The notes under the pieces are model-generated. The model made no database searches. It saw only the letters and a list, made by a program, of their open reading frames with translations, and had not been told where the DNA came from. A stretch of 17,897 nt of DNA, taken from contig QNYL01000202.1 in assembly GCA_003973375.1 (NCBI GenBank), positions 1-17,897 of the forward strand, written 5' to 3'. The stretch is from Flavobacteriia bacterium (GTDB lineage Bacteria > Bacteroidota > Bacteroidia > Flavobacteriales > Flavobacteriaceae). This document shows, piece after piece, positions 1 through 7,988 of this stretch (positions are counted from its first letter, which is position 1; each line of letters begins with the position of its first letter). Made by a program: the position numbers and the translations under genes.

Positions 1-604
1 TATCGGTTGTTTCCAGTTCGAGTTTTCCATTAAAATAACACCTGATTCTGTTTCCTTTCATTTCGATCTTTAAATCATACCATTTCCCGGTTTGAATGTC
101 TATATCAGCACTTTTAAGCTCTTTCCTATGGCCGTTGATCACCTTATAAACCCTGTAATTGTTCTCAAGAGGATTGGCCCTTGCAATGTAGTAGTTCTTA
201 TTATCCTTATAGCGCCATACCGGTCCGCCTCCCTGATCTTCATTGCCTTTTATCCCTTTAAATTTTACACGGATCTCAACATTTTTATAGTCAAGATCCT
301 TGTTTACGATCACATTAAAATACGATCCGGAATGACCGGAAGAAAATTGCTCCAGCACCTTGTTCCCCTGATCCACGGCAACTTTCCAGCTCCCGGTAAA
401 CCGTTTTGACCAGCCTTTGGGCACTTCTCCTACTTGTTCCTTTTCAAAATCAAAAAATGATTCCGGCACGGTAAGCGCAGCCTTTGTTTCAGCCATTGCC
501 ATGTGATCTGACTTTTCTTTAACCGGAACTTCCTTTTTTGTACTTGTATTTCCGTTGCAACTCATTAGCAAAACTATGCTTAACAAACCCAGTAATCTTT
601 TCAT
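1..604 (-). CDS. Exported ConA-like (family-16/DUF1080-like) lipoprotein, 3' end outside window
   Basis: I translated this by hand from ATG at 604; the frame stays open for 201 codons to the window edge, so it is a C-terminally truncated view. The N-terminus (MKRLLGLLSIVLLMSC) is a lipoprotein signal with the lipid Cys at residue 16, followed by a charged linker. The rest reads like a ConA/jelly-roll carbohydrate-binding or family-16-like domain: FDFEKEQVGEVPKGW near residue 47, then a GGGPVWRYKDNKNYYIAR segment and a GKWYDLKIE strand typical of DUF1080/LamG-like proteins. It starts 57 bp beyond the end of the ABC ATPase gene on the same strand and could be read through from it. No catalytic residues can be assigned from this part. 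Family-level assignment is moderate; substrate unknown. Confidence 0.7.
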   Translation of the reverse strand, partial: MKRLLGLLSIVLLMSCNGNTSTKKEVPVKEKSDHMAMAETKAALTVPESFFDFEKEQVGEVPKGWSKRFTGSWKVAVDQGNKVLEQFSSGHSGSYFNVIVNKDLDYKNVEIRVKFKGIKGNEDQGGGPVWRYKDNKNYYIARANPLENNYRVYKVINGHRKELKSADIDIQTGKWYDLKIEMKGNRIRCYFNGKLELETTD

Positions 605-661
605 AATTTATAAATTTAATATGGTTTACATTTTCAGGTAACAACAAAGTTACTGATTAAA

Positions 662-1378
662 TCAATACTCTAAAAAATACTTTACATATTCATTTTCAGA
701 ATGTTTTATCTCTTTTGCCGAAGCCGCTTCCACAAGCTTTCCTTCATTTAAAACAATAATCTGATCTGCTATAGCAAAAGCCTCACGGTGATCATGTGTA
801 ACATAAACCAGCGTTACATCAAAATTCTTTTTCAGATCTTTAATATGCTCCAGAATCTTACGTTTTAACTTTACATCAAGTCCTGACAAGGGTTCATCCA
901 TCAAAAGAATTTTTGGCTCCAGTACCAATGCCCTGGAAATAGCCACCAGTTGCTGCTGACCCCCTGAAAGCTGATGCGGATATTTTTCGGCGAAAGCCTG
1001 TAAATCAAAAAAACTGAGAATCTCTGATACCTTTTGTTCAATCTGCTGAGTTCTTCTCTCCTTCAAACCAAAGGCAATATTCTCAAAAACCGTAAAATGC
1101 GGCCATAAAGCCAGATCCTGAAAGATAAACCCCAGATTACGCTTATTAGAAGGTATTAAAATATTAGAATCATTGGTTACCAGCTTGTTTTCGATATAGA
1201 TCTCTCCCTTTTCAGGGATTTCAAGTCCTGCTATGAGTCGTAAGATGGTAGTCTTACCACTTCCTGATCCGCCGAGTAAACACGTCAGCTTTCCCGGCTC
1301 AATATTTAAGGAAATGTTTTGCAGTACCCTTTTTTTTCCGTAGGCATGCGTAATGTTTTTAAGCTCAATTATTGGCAT
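662..1378 (-). CDS. ABC transporter ATP-binding protein, FbpC/PotA-like, short form
   Basis: This 238-residue protein is the nucleotide-binding subunit that powers the importer encoded by the two upstream genes. Every ABC motif is visible: Walker A GGSGSGKT at 36-43, Q-loop around Q87 (FIFQDLALWP), signature LSGGQ at 137-141, Walker B ILLMDEP at 157-163 with catalytic E162, D-loop SGLD, and switch His195 in VTHD. FbpC/PotA-type ATPases are usually about 350 residues with a C-terminal TOBE-type regulatory domain. This one stops right after the ATPase core, so that domain is absent. It overlaps the permease gene by 14 bp, suggesting translational coupling. The role is clear; the transported substrate is not. 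Confidence 0.93.
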   Translation of the reverse strand: MPIIELKNITHAYGKKRVLQNISLNIEPGKLTCLLGGSGSGKTTILRLIAGLEIPEKGEIYIENKLVTNDSNILIPSNKRNLGFIFQDLALWPHFTVFENIAFGLKERRTQQIEQKVSEILSFFDLQAFAEKYPHQLSGGQQQLVAISRALVLEPKILLMDEPLSGLDVKLKRKILEHIKDLKKNFDVTLVYVTHDHREAFAIADQIIVLNEGKLVEAASAKEIKHSENEYVKYFLEY

Positions 1379-2921
1379 CGCTGTAATTTTTTAACAGGGG
1401 TTTTACAATTAAGTACATTATTGTGATCAGCAATAAAGTTACTCCTAATACGATCAGGGTCATTGCACTGACAAGCGATTGCGGGGCATTGGCCATAATT
1501 GTAAATACTTTAATCGGCATGATCTCAGAGCCCGGCGGATACACCATAATGGTAGTTCCCAGCTCCCCGATACTAAAGGTAAAATTAATGATAAATGCTG
1601 TAAAAACGGCCGGAAGAACAAGCGGAAATACGATCTTTCTTATTCTTCTGTAAAATCCCACACCTTCAATCTGAGCAGCTTCCTCGAGCGATTGCGGAAT
1701 TTGTTTGATGGCATTACCGATCAGTTTTGCTGCAATAAAAGAGAATTTCCCCACATAAGCTATAATGACAATAGCAAATCCGGAATAGATAAAATCAAGG
1801 AACGGGTGATTGTAAAATTTGATCAGACTGATACCAAAAATGGTGGAAGGAATGGCAAAAACAAACAGCAAAAACCAGTCGAAAATTTTTATTTTTCTCA
1901 CTTCAGAAATATAGGCTGCGGTAAATCCGATAAAAACACTGATGGCTGCACCCAATAACGCCAGATATACAGAACTTAAAAAAGTAGGTTTTAAAAGCTC
2001 AAATGCCTGAATAAACTTTGAAATACCTCCTTTAAACGATTGTATAATAAGTACTGAAAAAGGAAGCAGAACCGATATTAAAAACCAGAAGAACACAAAT
2101 AATTCATCCGGTATCCTATATTTTTTTAAAGTAAAGATCTTTACTTTTTTGCCTTTTCCTCCAAAGGATAAAAAAGGAGCATCTGCCAGGTATTTCCTGT
2201 CGGCATACAATAAGACAACACAGATCAGGATCAGTAATACCGACTGTAAAACTGCGAGAGAGTGATTGTAAAAAGCAGAAAACTGTGTAAACATTTCTGT
2301 AGTGAACAACCGGACACCAAAATACGACGGAACAGAAAATTCAGAAATACTGAAGATAAAGATCAATACAAAAGAAGTAAACAAAGCCGGTTTGATCAGG
2401 GGCAGAATTATTTTAAAAATAACGCTTTGCAGATCAGTGATCATCAGCCCGGTCTCTTCCAGATGTGTATTGATGTTGTTAAAAGCATTACCGGTAATCA
2501 GCATAGACAAAGGTGTAAAAATAATACCCAGCACGAGAATTACTCCTGTTTCAGATGCGATCCAGTCAGAACTTCCGGTAAAAAGAAAGAAAAGATCTTT
2601 CCAGGCAACTGCCAGAATATACGGAGAAATAAAAAGCGGGATCATCAATACCATCCTGTAAAAATTACGAAAACGGAGATTGGTTCTGTAAAGTAAAAAT
2701 CCCAGAATTGTTCCGAAAAAGGTAGCAAAAGATGCAATGGTAAAAGCGATCAGGATACTTTTTCCCAGAAGGTAAAAAGTTTTTTGATCGAGTAATTTCA
2801 GATTCTCAACCAAAGAGCCTTCAAAAAAAAGAAGCGTATAAAAAACAGGAGCAATGATAAAGAGAACAAATAACAAAAAAACACTTGTGTAAATTGGATA
2901 TTTGATCAGTTTTCCACCCAT
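1365..2921 (-). CDS. ABC transporter permease, FbpB-like double-domain membrane protein
   Basis: The 518-residue integral membrane protein has about 12 hydrophobic segments arranged as two tandem permease halves, the architecture of FbpB/AfuB-type subunits in the binding-protein-dependent permease family. The second half carries a clear EAA loop near residues 413-439 (EEAAQIEGVG...I..PLVLPA), which docks the ATPase. A degenerate EAA loop (LEETG...I.LPLIKPAL) lies in the first half. The two halves are fused in one chain, as is usual for this subfamily. The gene overlaps the binding-protein gene by 16 bp and the ATPase gene by 14 bp, so the three are almost certainly one operon. Substrate is inferred only by similarity to ferric-type importers. 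Confidence 0.92.
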   Translation of the reverse strand: MGGKLIKYPIYTSVFLLFVLFIIAPVFYTLLFFEGSLVENLKLLDQKTFYLLGKSILIAFTIASFATFFGTILGFLLYRTNLRFRNFYRMVLMIPLFISPYILAVAWKDLFFLFTGSSDWIASETGVILVLGIIFTPLSMLITGNAFNNINTHLEETGLMITDLQSVIFKIILPLIKPALFTSFVLIFIFSISEFSVPSYFGVRLFTTEMFTQFSAFYNHSLAVLQSVLLILICVVLLYADRKYLADAPFLSFGGKGKKVKIFTLKKYRIPDELFVFFWFLISVLLPFSVLIIQSFKGGISKFIQAFELLKPTFLSSVYLALLGAAISVFIGFTAAYISEVRKIKIFDWFLLFVFAIPSTIFGISLIKFYNHPFLDFIYSGFAIVIIAYVGKFSFIAAKLIGNAIKQIPQSLEEAAQIEGVGFYRRIRKIVFPLVLPAVFTAFIINFTFSIGELGTTIMVYPPGSEIMPIKVFTIMANAPQSLVSAMTLIVLGVTLLLITIMYLIVKPLLKNYSDANN

Positions 2922-3916
2922 TCTTTCAGATAATTTTGAATTTCTTCCAGTTTTTGAGCTGTTTTATTGTAATCGATCTTCATAGGAACAATCGCATCCA
3001 GAGAAGGTATCTCTTTAGGGATGTCAACTCCTTTATGCAAGGGCATCTGAGCACAGGATTTTGCCAGTGCAGCCTCGGTCTTTCTGCTTAGAAGATAATC
3101 GATCAGTTTTTTAGCATTTTCAGGATTAGGGGAATTTTTAATCATACTTACTGTATTGGGCATGATCAATGTGCCGATTCCCTGCTGATCGAGAAATACC
3201 ATACCAATATTTTCTCCTTCCTTTAAAGCTTCAAAAGCATCATCCGTATCGGTCAGTCCGCAGGCAACTTTCCCCTCGGACACCATTTTTTTCACATCTC
3301 CATTACTTGTGGCGATCACCACATCGTTATTTTTAAGATCTGTAAGAAATTGTATGGCCTTCTGATCTCCAAGCACCGAAAAGATGGCTGCAATGTGAAA
3401 GGTAGTGGTGCCAAATAAAGGATTTGCAATAGTAACTTTTCCTTTGTATTTCTCTTTGGTAAGATCGAAAATTGACTGAGGCGCCTCTACAGGATCAATC
3501 AGATCTTTGTTATAAATTAAAACTCTGGCCCGGGCCGAAAAACCTGTCCAGTGATGCTCAGGATCCTTAAAAACATTATTGATATCTGCTGCCACTGGCG
3601 AATTATAAGCCGCTGTAATTCCTTTTTGTGATAACACAGCACTTCTTACCGGATCTCCACTCCAGAAAACATCACATTGCGGATTTTCCTTTTCGGCTAT
3701 GATCCGGTTTAAAACCCCGGTAGATTTGGTTTCTTCAGTATCATAAACCGCTTTAACCTCAATTCCTGAATCTTTTTCAAATTCTTTTAAAACCGGTTCA
3801 GAAAAAATCTGATCTACGGTAGCATAAACCACAACCGTTTTTTTTTGTTTTACACAGGCTGCTGTCAGCAGTAAAAATAAGAAACCGGAGATAAAGAAAT
3901 AATTCTTACGGATCAT
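2906..3916 (-). CDS. ABC transporter substrate-binding lipoprotein, FbpA-like family 1
   Basis: This 336-residue extracytoplasmic solute-binding protein is first in a three-gene importer operon. It starts with a signal ending LLLTAAC (lipid Cys at residue 21), so it is probably membrane-anchored. The mature part opens VVVYATVDQIFSEPVLKEFE and continues with NPQCDVFWSGDP and GLTDTDDA, wording typical of the ferric/2-aminoethylphosphonate branch of family 1 binding proteins. Classical FbpA binds ferric iron through a pair of adjacent tyrosines in the C-terminal half. No adjacent tyrosine pair occurs anywhere in this protein, so ferric iron should not be assumed. A 141-bp gap separates it from the aldolase gene, so it may have its own promoter, although I found no convincing consensus there. 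Confidence 0.88.
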   Translation of the reverse strand: MIRKNYFFISGFLFLLLTAACVKQKKTVVVYATVDQIFSEPVLKEFEKDSGIEVKAVYDTEETKSTGVLNRIIAEKENPQCDVFWSGDPVRSAVLSQKGITAAYNSPVAADINNVFKDPEHHWTGFSARARVLIYNKDLIDPVEAPQSIFDLTKEKYKGKVTIANPLFGTTTFHIAAIFSVLGDQKAIQFLTDLKNNDVVIATSNGDVKKMVSEGKVACGLTDTDDAFEALKEGENIGMVFLDQQGIGTLIMPNTVSMIKNSPNPENAKKLIDYLLSRKTEAALAKSCAQMPLHKGVDIPKEIPSLDAIVPMKIDYNKTAQKLEEIQNYLKEWVEN

Positions 3917-4057
3917 AATCTGTTTTTTAGATGAAGCTAAGGTAAATAAGATTTTCCGATTTTTAATTCAGATAGGCAAACATTAATTGCATAAGGTAAA
4001 AAACACAAATCAAAGTTTAAAAAGGAAAAAATCCCAAACTCCAATTCTCGTCAAAAC

Positions 4058-4729
4058 TTATCTTTTATACTTTTTAGCTATTGCCACAGATTCTTTCATC
4101 AATTTTGTAATGCCTTTCAGATCAAACTCTCCGTTCTCTTTCTTTATCATCAGTTGTGAGCCCATTCCTACACAATAGGCTCCTGCCTCAAACCATTGTT
4201 TCAGATTTTCCTCCGTGGGTTTTACGCCTCCTGTGGGCATGATGTTCGTAAATTTCATCGGACCTGCAATGGCTTTGATAAAATCCGGTCCGCCTACCTG
4301 TGTGGCAGGAAAGATCTTTACGATCTCCGCTCCGAGTTCTTCGGCATAACTGATCTCCGTCAAGGAACCACAACCCGGCATCCAGGAAACTTTCCTTCTG
4401 TTGCAGATCCTGGCCATCTCCTCGTTCAAAATCGGAGATACAATAAAGTTTGCGCCTGATTGTAAATATAAAGCAGTGGTTGCTCCATCAACAACAGATC
4501 CGACCCCTAACATCATTCCGGGCAATTCCTTATTTGCATATTTTACCAGTTCTGCAAAGATCTCATGGGCAAAATCTCCACGATTGGTAAATTCAAATAA
4601 TCTTGCGCCTCCTTCGTAACAGGCCTTGAGTACTTTTTTTGCGGTTTCTGCATCATGATGATAAAAAACCGGAACGATACCCGTTTCTTTTGCCTTTACC
4701 GCTACTTCTATTCTTGAATATTGTGCCAT
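4058..4729 (-). CDS. eda: 2-keto-3-deoxy-6-phosphogluconate (KDPG) aldolase
   Basis: The product cleaves KDPG to pyruvate and glyceraldehyde 3-phosphate, the last step of uronate catabolism and of the Entner-Doudoroff pathway. At 223 residues it has the expected length for a class I KDPG/KHG aldolase. The Schiff-base lysine is K138 in VKIFPA. The catalytic Glu is E46 in the FEFTNRG segment (family EvtlR position), the MPGC loop is at 117-120, and the phosphate-binding region is MPTGGV near 164-169. It is last in the kduI-kduD-DUF4861-kdgK-eda series, but a 141-bp repeat-filled gap separates it from kdgK, so its expression may be partly independent. The start codon follows an A-rich leader (ACACTAAAAAA) that resembles the one before the DUF4861 gene. 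Confidence 0.95.
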   Translation of the reverse strand: MAQYSRIEVAVKAKETGIVPVFYHHDAETAKKVLKACYEGGARLFEFTNRGDFAHEIFAELVKYANKELPGMMLGVGSVVDGATTALYLQSGANFIVSPILNEEMARICNRRKVSWMPGCGSLTEISYAEELGAEIVKIFPATQVGGPDFIKAIAGPMKFTNIMPTGGVKPTEENLKQWFEAGAYCVGMGSQLMIKKENGEFDLKGITKLMKESVAIAKKYKR

Positions 4730-4870
4730 TTTTTTAGTGTTTAGTTTTTAGTGATGAATGGTGAGTGTTTAGTTTTTGTCTGATTCCAAATGTATCATAG
4801 AACTTATAATTCATAACTCATAACTCATAATTCCTAATTCACCACTCATAACTCATAACTCATCACTTCT
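4730..4870. repeat. Heptad-repeat spacer between kdgK and eda
   Basis: The whole intercistronic gap is built from 7-nt units. On the plus strand, 4807-4862 contains eight consecutive heptads with consensus TAACTCA (TAATTCA, TAACTCA twice, TAATTCC, TAATTCA, CCACTCA, TAACTCA twice). On the eda side, 4736-4777 contains six more (AGTGTTT, AGTTTTT, AGTGATG, AATGGTG, AGTGTTT, AGTTTTT), including an exact 14-nt direct repeat at 4736-4749 and 4764-4777 with a period of 28 nt, which is four units. The two blocks are partly inverted copies: 4751-4767 pairs with 4844-4867 if one extra heptad is looped out. The transcript could therefore fold into an imperfect hairpin between kdgK and eda. Confidence 0.85.
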
Positions 4871-5908
4871 TTACCTTGCTACTCTTCCCGAAGCATCACC
4901 TTCCATCAGTTTTTCTACTTCTTCTATGCTTACCAGATTAAAATCTCCTTTGACAGTATGTTTTAAACACGAGGCTGCCACAGCAAATTCCAGTGCTTTC
5001 TGATCATCTCCCTGATAGGTATTCAACCCGTAAATCAAACCGCCCATAAAGGAATCTCCACCGCCTACGCGATCTACAATATGGGTAATATCGTATTTCT
5101 TTGATTCGTATAGTTGCTCTCCGTCATAGAGTACTCCGGCCCAGGTATTGTGAGAGGCCGAGATGGATCCACGTAAGGTGGTGATCACTTTTTTAACTCT
5201 TGGAAACTTTTTCATGATCTGCCTGGAAACAGATAGATAGGCTTTGCCTTCTACATGACCTCCGGTAATATCTACTCCTTCGGGTTTGATCCCCAAAGCT
5301 TTTTCCGCATCTTCTTCATTGCCCAGTACCACGTCACAGCCTGCCACCAATTTAGGCATTACCTCCTGAACATCTTTACCATAATTCCACAGCTTCTTTC
5401 TGTAGTTCAGATCGGTGGAAACGGTAATTCCTTTTTTATTGGCTTTTGCGATGGCTTCCTCCAGTACATCACAGGCACCCTGTGAAATGGCGGGCGTAAT
5501 TCCTGTCCAGTGAAACCAGGTTGCGCCTTCAAAAACCTTATCCCAGTCGATCATTCCTTTTTCTATCTCTGCAATGGCAGAATGTGACCTGTCGTAGATC
5601 ACCTTTGATCCACGGCTTACGGCTCCGCTCTCCAGAAAATAGATTCCTATCCTGTCGCCTCCACGAATGATCTTGTCTACGCCTACCTTATATTTTCTAA
5701 GATTCATCACAGCGGATTCTGCAATATCGTTTTCGGGTAAACGGGTAACAAAATCTACCTCCATCCCGTAATTGGCCAGAGAAACGGCTACATTCGATTC
5801 TCCTCCTCCAAAAGTGGCTTCCAGCTCTGTGGCCTGATGGAATCTTAAATGATCGGGCGTGGCCAGCCGCAACATGATCTCGCCAAAGGTGATGATTTTT
5901 GCTTTCAT
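4871..5908 (-). CDS. kdgK: 2-keto-3-deoxygluconate kinase, PfkB family
   Basis: This 345-residue PfkB/ribokinase-family sugar kinase phosphorylates KDG to KDPG. The N-terminal substrate motif GGGESNVAVSLANYG (34-48) and the C-terminal anion-hole/catalytic motif DRVGGGDSF (279-287) are both intact, with D285 the expected catalytic base. The residue pattern (FGEIMLRL at the start, NYRKKLW near 168-174, where substrate-contacting residues lie in KDG kinases) supports KDG over fructose or ribose. It begins 3 bp after the DUF4861 gene stops, indicating co-translation within the uronate operon, and the next pathway gene (eda) follows. Confidence in kinase function is high. KDG specificity rests on motif wording plus context. 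Confidence 0.94.
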   Translation of the reverse strand: MKAKIITFGEIMLRLATPDHLRFHQATELEATFGGGESNVAVSLANYGMEVDFVTRLPENDIAESAVMNLRKYKVGVDKIIRGGDRIGIYFLESGAVSRGSKVIYDRSHSAIAEIEKGMIDWDKVFEGATWFHWTGITPAISQGACDVLEEAIAKANKKGITVSTDLNYRKKLWNYGKDVQEVMPKLVAGCDVVLGNEEDAEKALGIKPEGVDITGGHVEGKAYLSVSRQIMKKFPRVKKVITTLRGSISASHNTWAGVLYDGEQLYESKKYDITHIVDRVGGGDSFMGGLIYGLNTYQGDDQKALEFAVAASCLKHTVKGDFNLVSIEEVEKLMEGDASGRVAR

Positions 5909-5911
5909 ATT

Positions 5912-7168
5912 TTATTCAATAATAATGGGGTGAACTTGTTTATCTGCTTCTTCAATTAACATTTTTTCAAAGCCTTCTTTTGTTTTAAAGGCACTGTTAG
6001 ATCGTTCCCAGCCTGCATAGAAATTGAAAGACACCTTGTTATTTTCATTTTGTAATTCTACATAATAGGTGTGTGATATCGGACTGTTCCCGTCGATAGA
6101 TCTTCCTGTACCGGTATCCGGTGCTCTTTCGGTCTTAACCAGCTCATCTGTATTTACAATCAGTGCCAGCCCCAGGTTGTCTTTAAACTCCGACTGCTGG
6201 TCAAAGGTATAAAGAACGGTTTTTTTCTTATTGGGATGGAGTATGTGCAATGTATCCTTTTTTAGATTGATGTTTACAATTCCGGTTACCAGTTTTTGTT
6301 TCGATCCTTTTATAATAAGATCACTGCTGTATCCGTATTTTCCTTTCCAGATCGTTATGGTCTCGGTCAGATCAAGATCTTCTCCGTCTACCTTCCAGCC
6401 TTTGTATTTAAGTTCGAGTACTGAACGTACAGGACCTTCGGTAAGGATTTTAAAATGTGCTTCCTGGGTTTCTGCCAAACGGTACAGTTTACCGTTTTTC
6501 TTTATGGCCAAAGCTCCGGCCCCCAAAGAATTTCCCACCTTTAATACATCGGCTCCCCAGGGTTGTATCTCATGATAGGAAGGGGTATTAGGCAATCCTA
6601 CTGAATCCAGAACCATTTTATCTGTGGTCTTGCCCCAGATATCTTTACCGTTTCTTTTGTCCCAGTAAATACGGAAGCCTACTTTGTCATTCTCCCACGA
6701 GATCCCTTCTGCCTGATATAAAACCGGAACTGAACCGGGCAGATGATCCGGATCTCTCCTCTCCTCTTTTATATCATCGAAAATTCCATCGGCATTGGCA
6801 TCTTTCCCCAGTCTGATATTGGTGTAAGGTGTAAATTCTGTTTTTTGGTCTTTATCTGCAATTTTTACATAAAGATCCTTTATTTCATTTGCCTTAAAAT
6901 CTATACTGAAACAATATTCGGTCTTTCCGTTAAGATCATCTTTCTGAAAAGGTATTTTCTTTCCGTTCTTATCTTCAAAACAGATGTCTTTTATCTGATT
7001 CTCTTTTCCCAATGTTTTTTCTATTTTTTTCTGAGTGATGATCACAGGTTCGGCTGTTCTCTCAATCGAAAGGGGGTTTTTTAATACGATCTTGTAAACA
7101 GTTTCTTTTTTTTCTGTTGAACAGGACAAAAGCAATATTGAAAATAAAATGAATAGTAATTTTTTCAT
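5912..7168 (-). CDS. DUF4861-family lipoprotein in the uronate operon
   Basis: The product is a 418-residue exported lipoprotein (signal ending LLLSC, lipid Cys at residue 16) matching the DUF4861 family by its wording. It has an N-terminal beta-rich region, an acidic loop DANADGIFDD (123-132) that resembles a single calcium-binding loop, a YWDKRNGKDIWGK segment near 168-180, and the conserved YHEIQPWGADVLKVGNSLG stretch (198-216). DUF4861 proteins are often encoded with pectin or other uronate genes in Bacteroidota; I know of no settled biochemical role. It sits between kduD (18 bp) and kdgK (3 bp), so it is co-expressed with cytoplasmic enzymes although it is itself exported. A role in handling uronate oligosaccharides in the periplasm or at the surface is an inference. 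Confidence 0.82.
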   Translation of the reverse strand: MKKLLFILFSILLLSCSTEKKETVYKIVLKNPLSIERTAEPVIITQKKIEKTLGKENQIKDICFEDKNGKKIPFQKDDLNGKTEYCFSIDFKANEIKDLYVKIADKDQKTEFTPYTNIRLGKDANADGIFDDIKEERRDPDHLPGSVPVLYQAEGISWENDKVGFRIYWDKRNGKDIWGKTTDKMVLDSVGLPNTPSYHEIQPWGADVLKVGNSLGAGALAIKKNGKLYRLAETQEAHFKILTEGPVRSVLELKYKGWKVDGEDLDLTETITIWKGKYGYSSDLIIKGSKQKLVTGIVNINLKKDTLHILHPNKKKTVLYTFDQQSEFKDNLGLALIVNTDELVKTERAPDTGTGRSIDGNSPISHTYYVELQNENNKVSFNFYAGWERSNSAFKTKEGFEKMLIEEADKQVHPIIIE

Positions 7169-7186
7169 ACTTTTTTAGTGTTGTAT

Positions 7187-7975
7187 TTATTTTTCATTGG
7201 CCGGTTTCCCGATCGTTGCCAGTATTCCACCATCTACATAGATGATCTGACCATTGATAAAATCGCTGGCCTTAGAGGCGAGGAAAACTGCTGTTCCTGC
7301 AAGGTCTTCCGGATCGCCCCAGCGGGCTGCCGGTGTACGGTTGATGATAAAATCGTTGAATGGATGCCCGTCCACCCGGATCGGTGCTGTTTGTGTGGTA
7401 GCAAAATAACCGGGGCCGATACCGTTGGTCTGGATATTGTATTTAGCCCATTCCGTCGCCATATTTCGCGTAAGCATCTTTAATCCTCCCTTGGCTGCGG
7501 CATAGGCCGAAACGGTATTTCTTCCTAATTCACTCATCATAGAATTGATATTGATGATCTTTCCTGCTCTGCGTTCAATCATCTTTCTTCCTACGTATTT
7601 TGAAACAATAAAAGGTGCCACCAGATCTACATCGATCACTTCCCTGAAATCTTCTGTATCCATCTCTTCCATAGGTATTCTTTTAATGATGCCGGCATTG
7701 TTTACCAGAATATCGATCGGACCTACTTCTTTTTCTATTTGTTCCACCGCATTTTTTACCTGCTTATCATCGGTTACATCAAATTCGTAGTTATGGACTT
7801 TCAAACCGGCTTTTGCATATTCTTTTGCGGCTTCTTCTAATCTTTTCATCGATCTTCCGTTGATGATCAGTTCTGCCCCGGCTTTTCCCAGACCTATGGC
7901 CATCGCCATTCCGAGTCCGTGGGAACCTCCGGTTACCAAAGCCCTCTTTCCTGTAAGGTCAAACATTCCTTTCAT
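7187..7975 (-). CDS. kduD: 2-keto-3-deoxy-D-gluconate dehydrogenase / DKII reductase, SDR family
   Basis: This is a classical short-chain dehydrogenase/reductase of 262 residues. It has the cofactor motif TGGSHGLG at 15-22, NNAG at 92-95, catalytic Ser145 (ININS), and Tyr158/Lys162 in the YAAAK motif. Within the uronate pathway it would reduce 3-deoxy-D-glycero-2,5-hexodiulosonate (the KduI product) to KDG. It lies 13 bp after kduI, and this adjacency separates it from general gluconate 5-dehydrogenases, which have the same fold. An internal Met at codon 4 is an alternative start, with GGA just upstream of it; I keep the longer form because its spacing to kduI is normal. The region FDLTGKRALVTGGS is typical of KduD. 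Confidence 0.92.
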   Translation of the reverse strand: MKGMFDLTGKRALVTGGSHGLGMAMAIGLGKAGAELIINGRSMKRLEEAAKEYAKAGLKVHNYEFDVTDDKQVKNAVEQIEKEVGPIDILVNNAGIIKRIPMEEMDTEDFREVIDVDLVAPFIVSKYVGRKMIERRAGKIININSMMSELGRNTVSAYAAAKGGLKMLTRNMATEWAKYNIQTNGIGPGYFATTQTAPIRVDGHPFNDFIINRTPAARWGDPEDLAGTAVFLASKASDFINGQIIYVDGGILATIGKPANEK

Positions 7976-7988
7976 ATGAGTTCTGTTT

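Noticed and set aside
635..655. Hairpin CAGGTAAC / GTTACTG as a terminator for the ABC operon
   Set aside because: The stem is about seven pairs with a bulge, but on the minus strand it is followed by AAAATG rather than a T-run, so it does not look like an intrinsic terminator.
3917..4057. Promoter with TAnnTTTG before the binding-protein gene
   Set aside because: CAAACATT and CAAAGTTT resemble the reverse consensus but miss the final TA, so no promoter is called.
4807..4862. CRISPR-like array
   Set aside because: The repeats are 7 nt and contiguous, with no spacers and no cas genes; this is a simple tandem repeat.
7187..7975. General gluconate 5-dehydrogenase
   Set aside because: The fold and motifs cannot exclude it, but tight placement between kduI and the kdgK side of the operon makes KduD the better reading.
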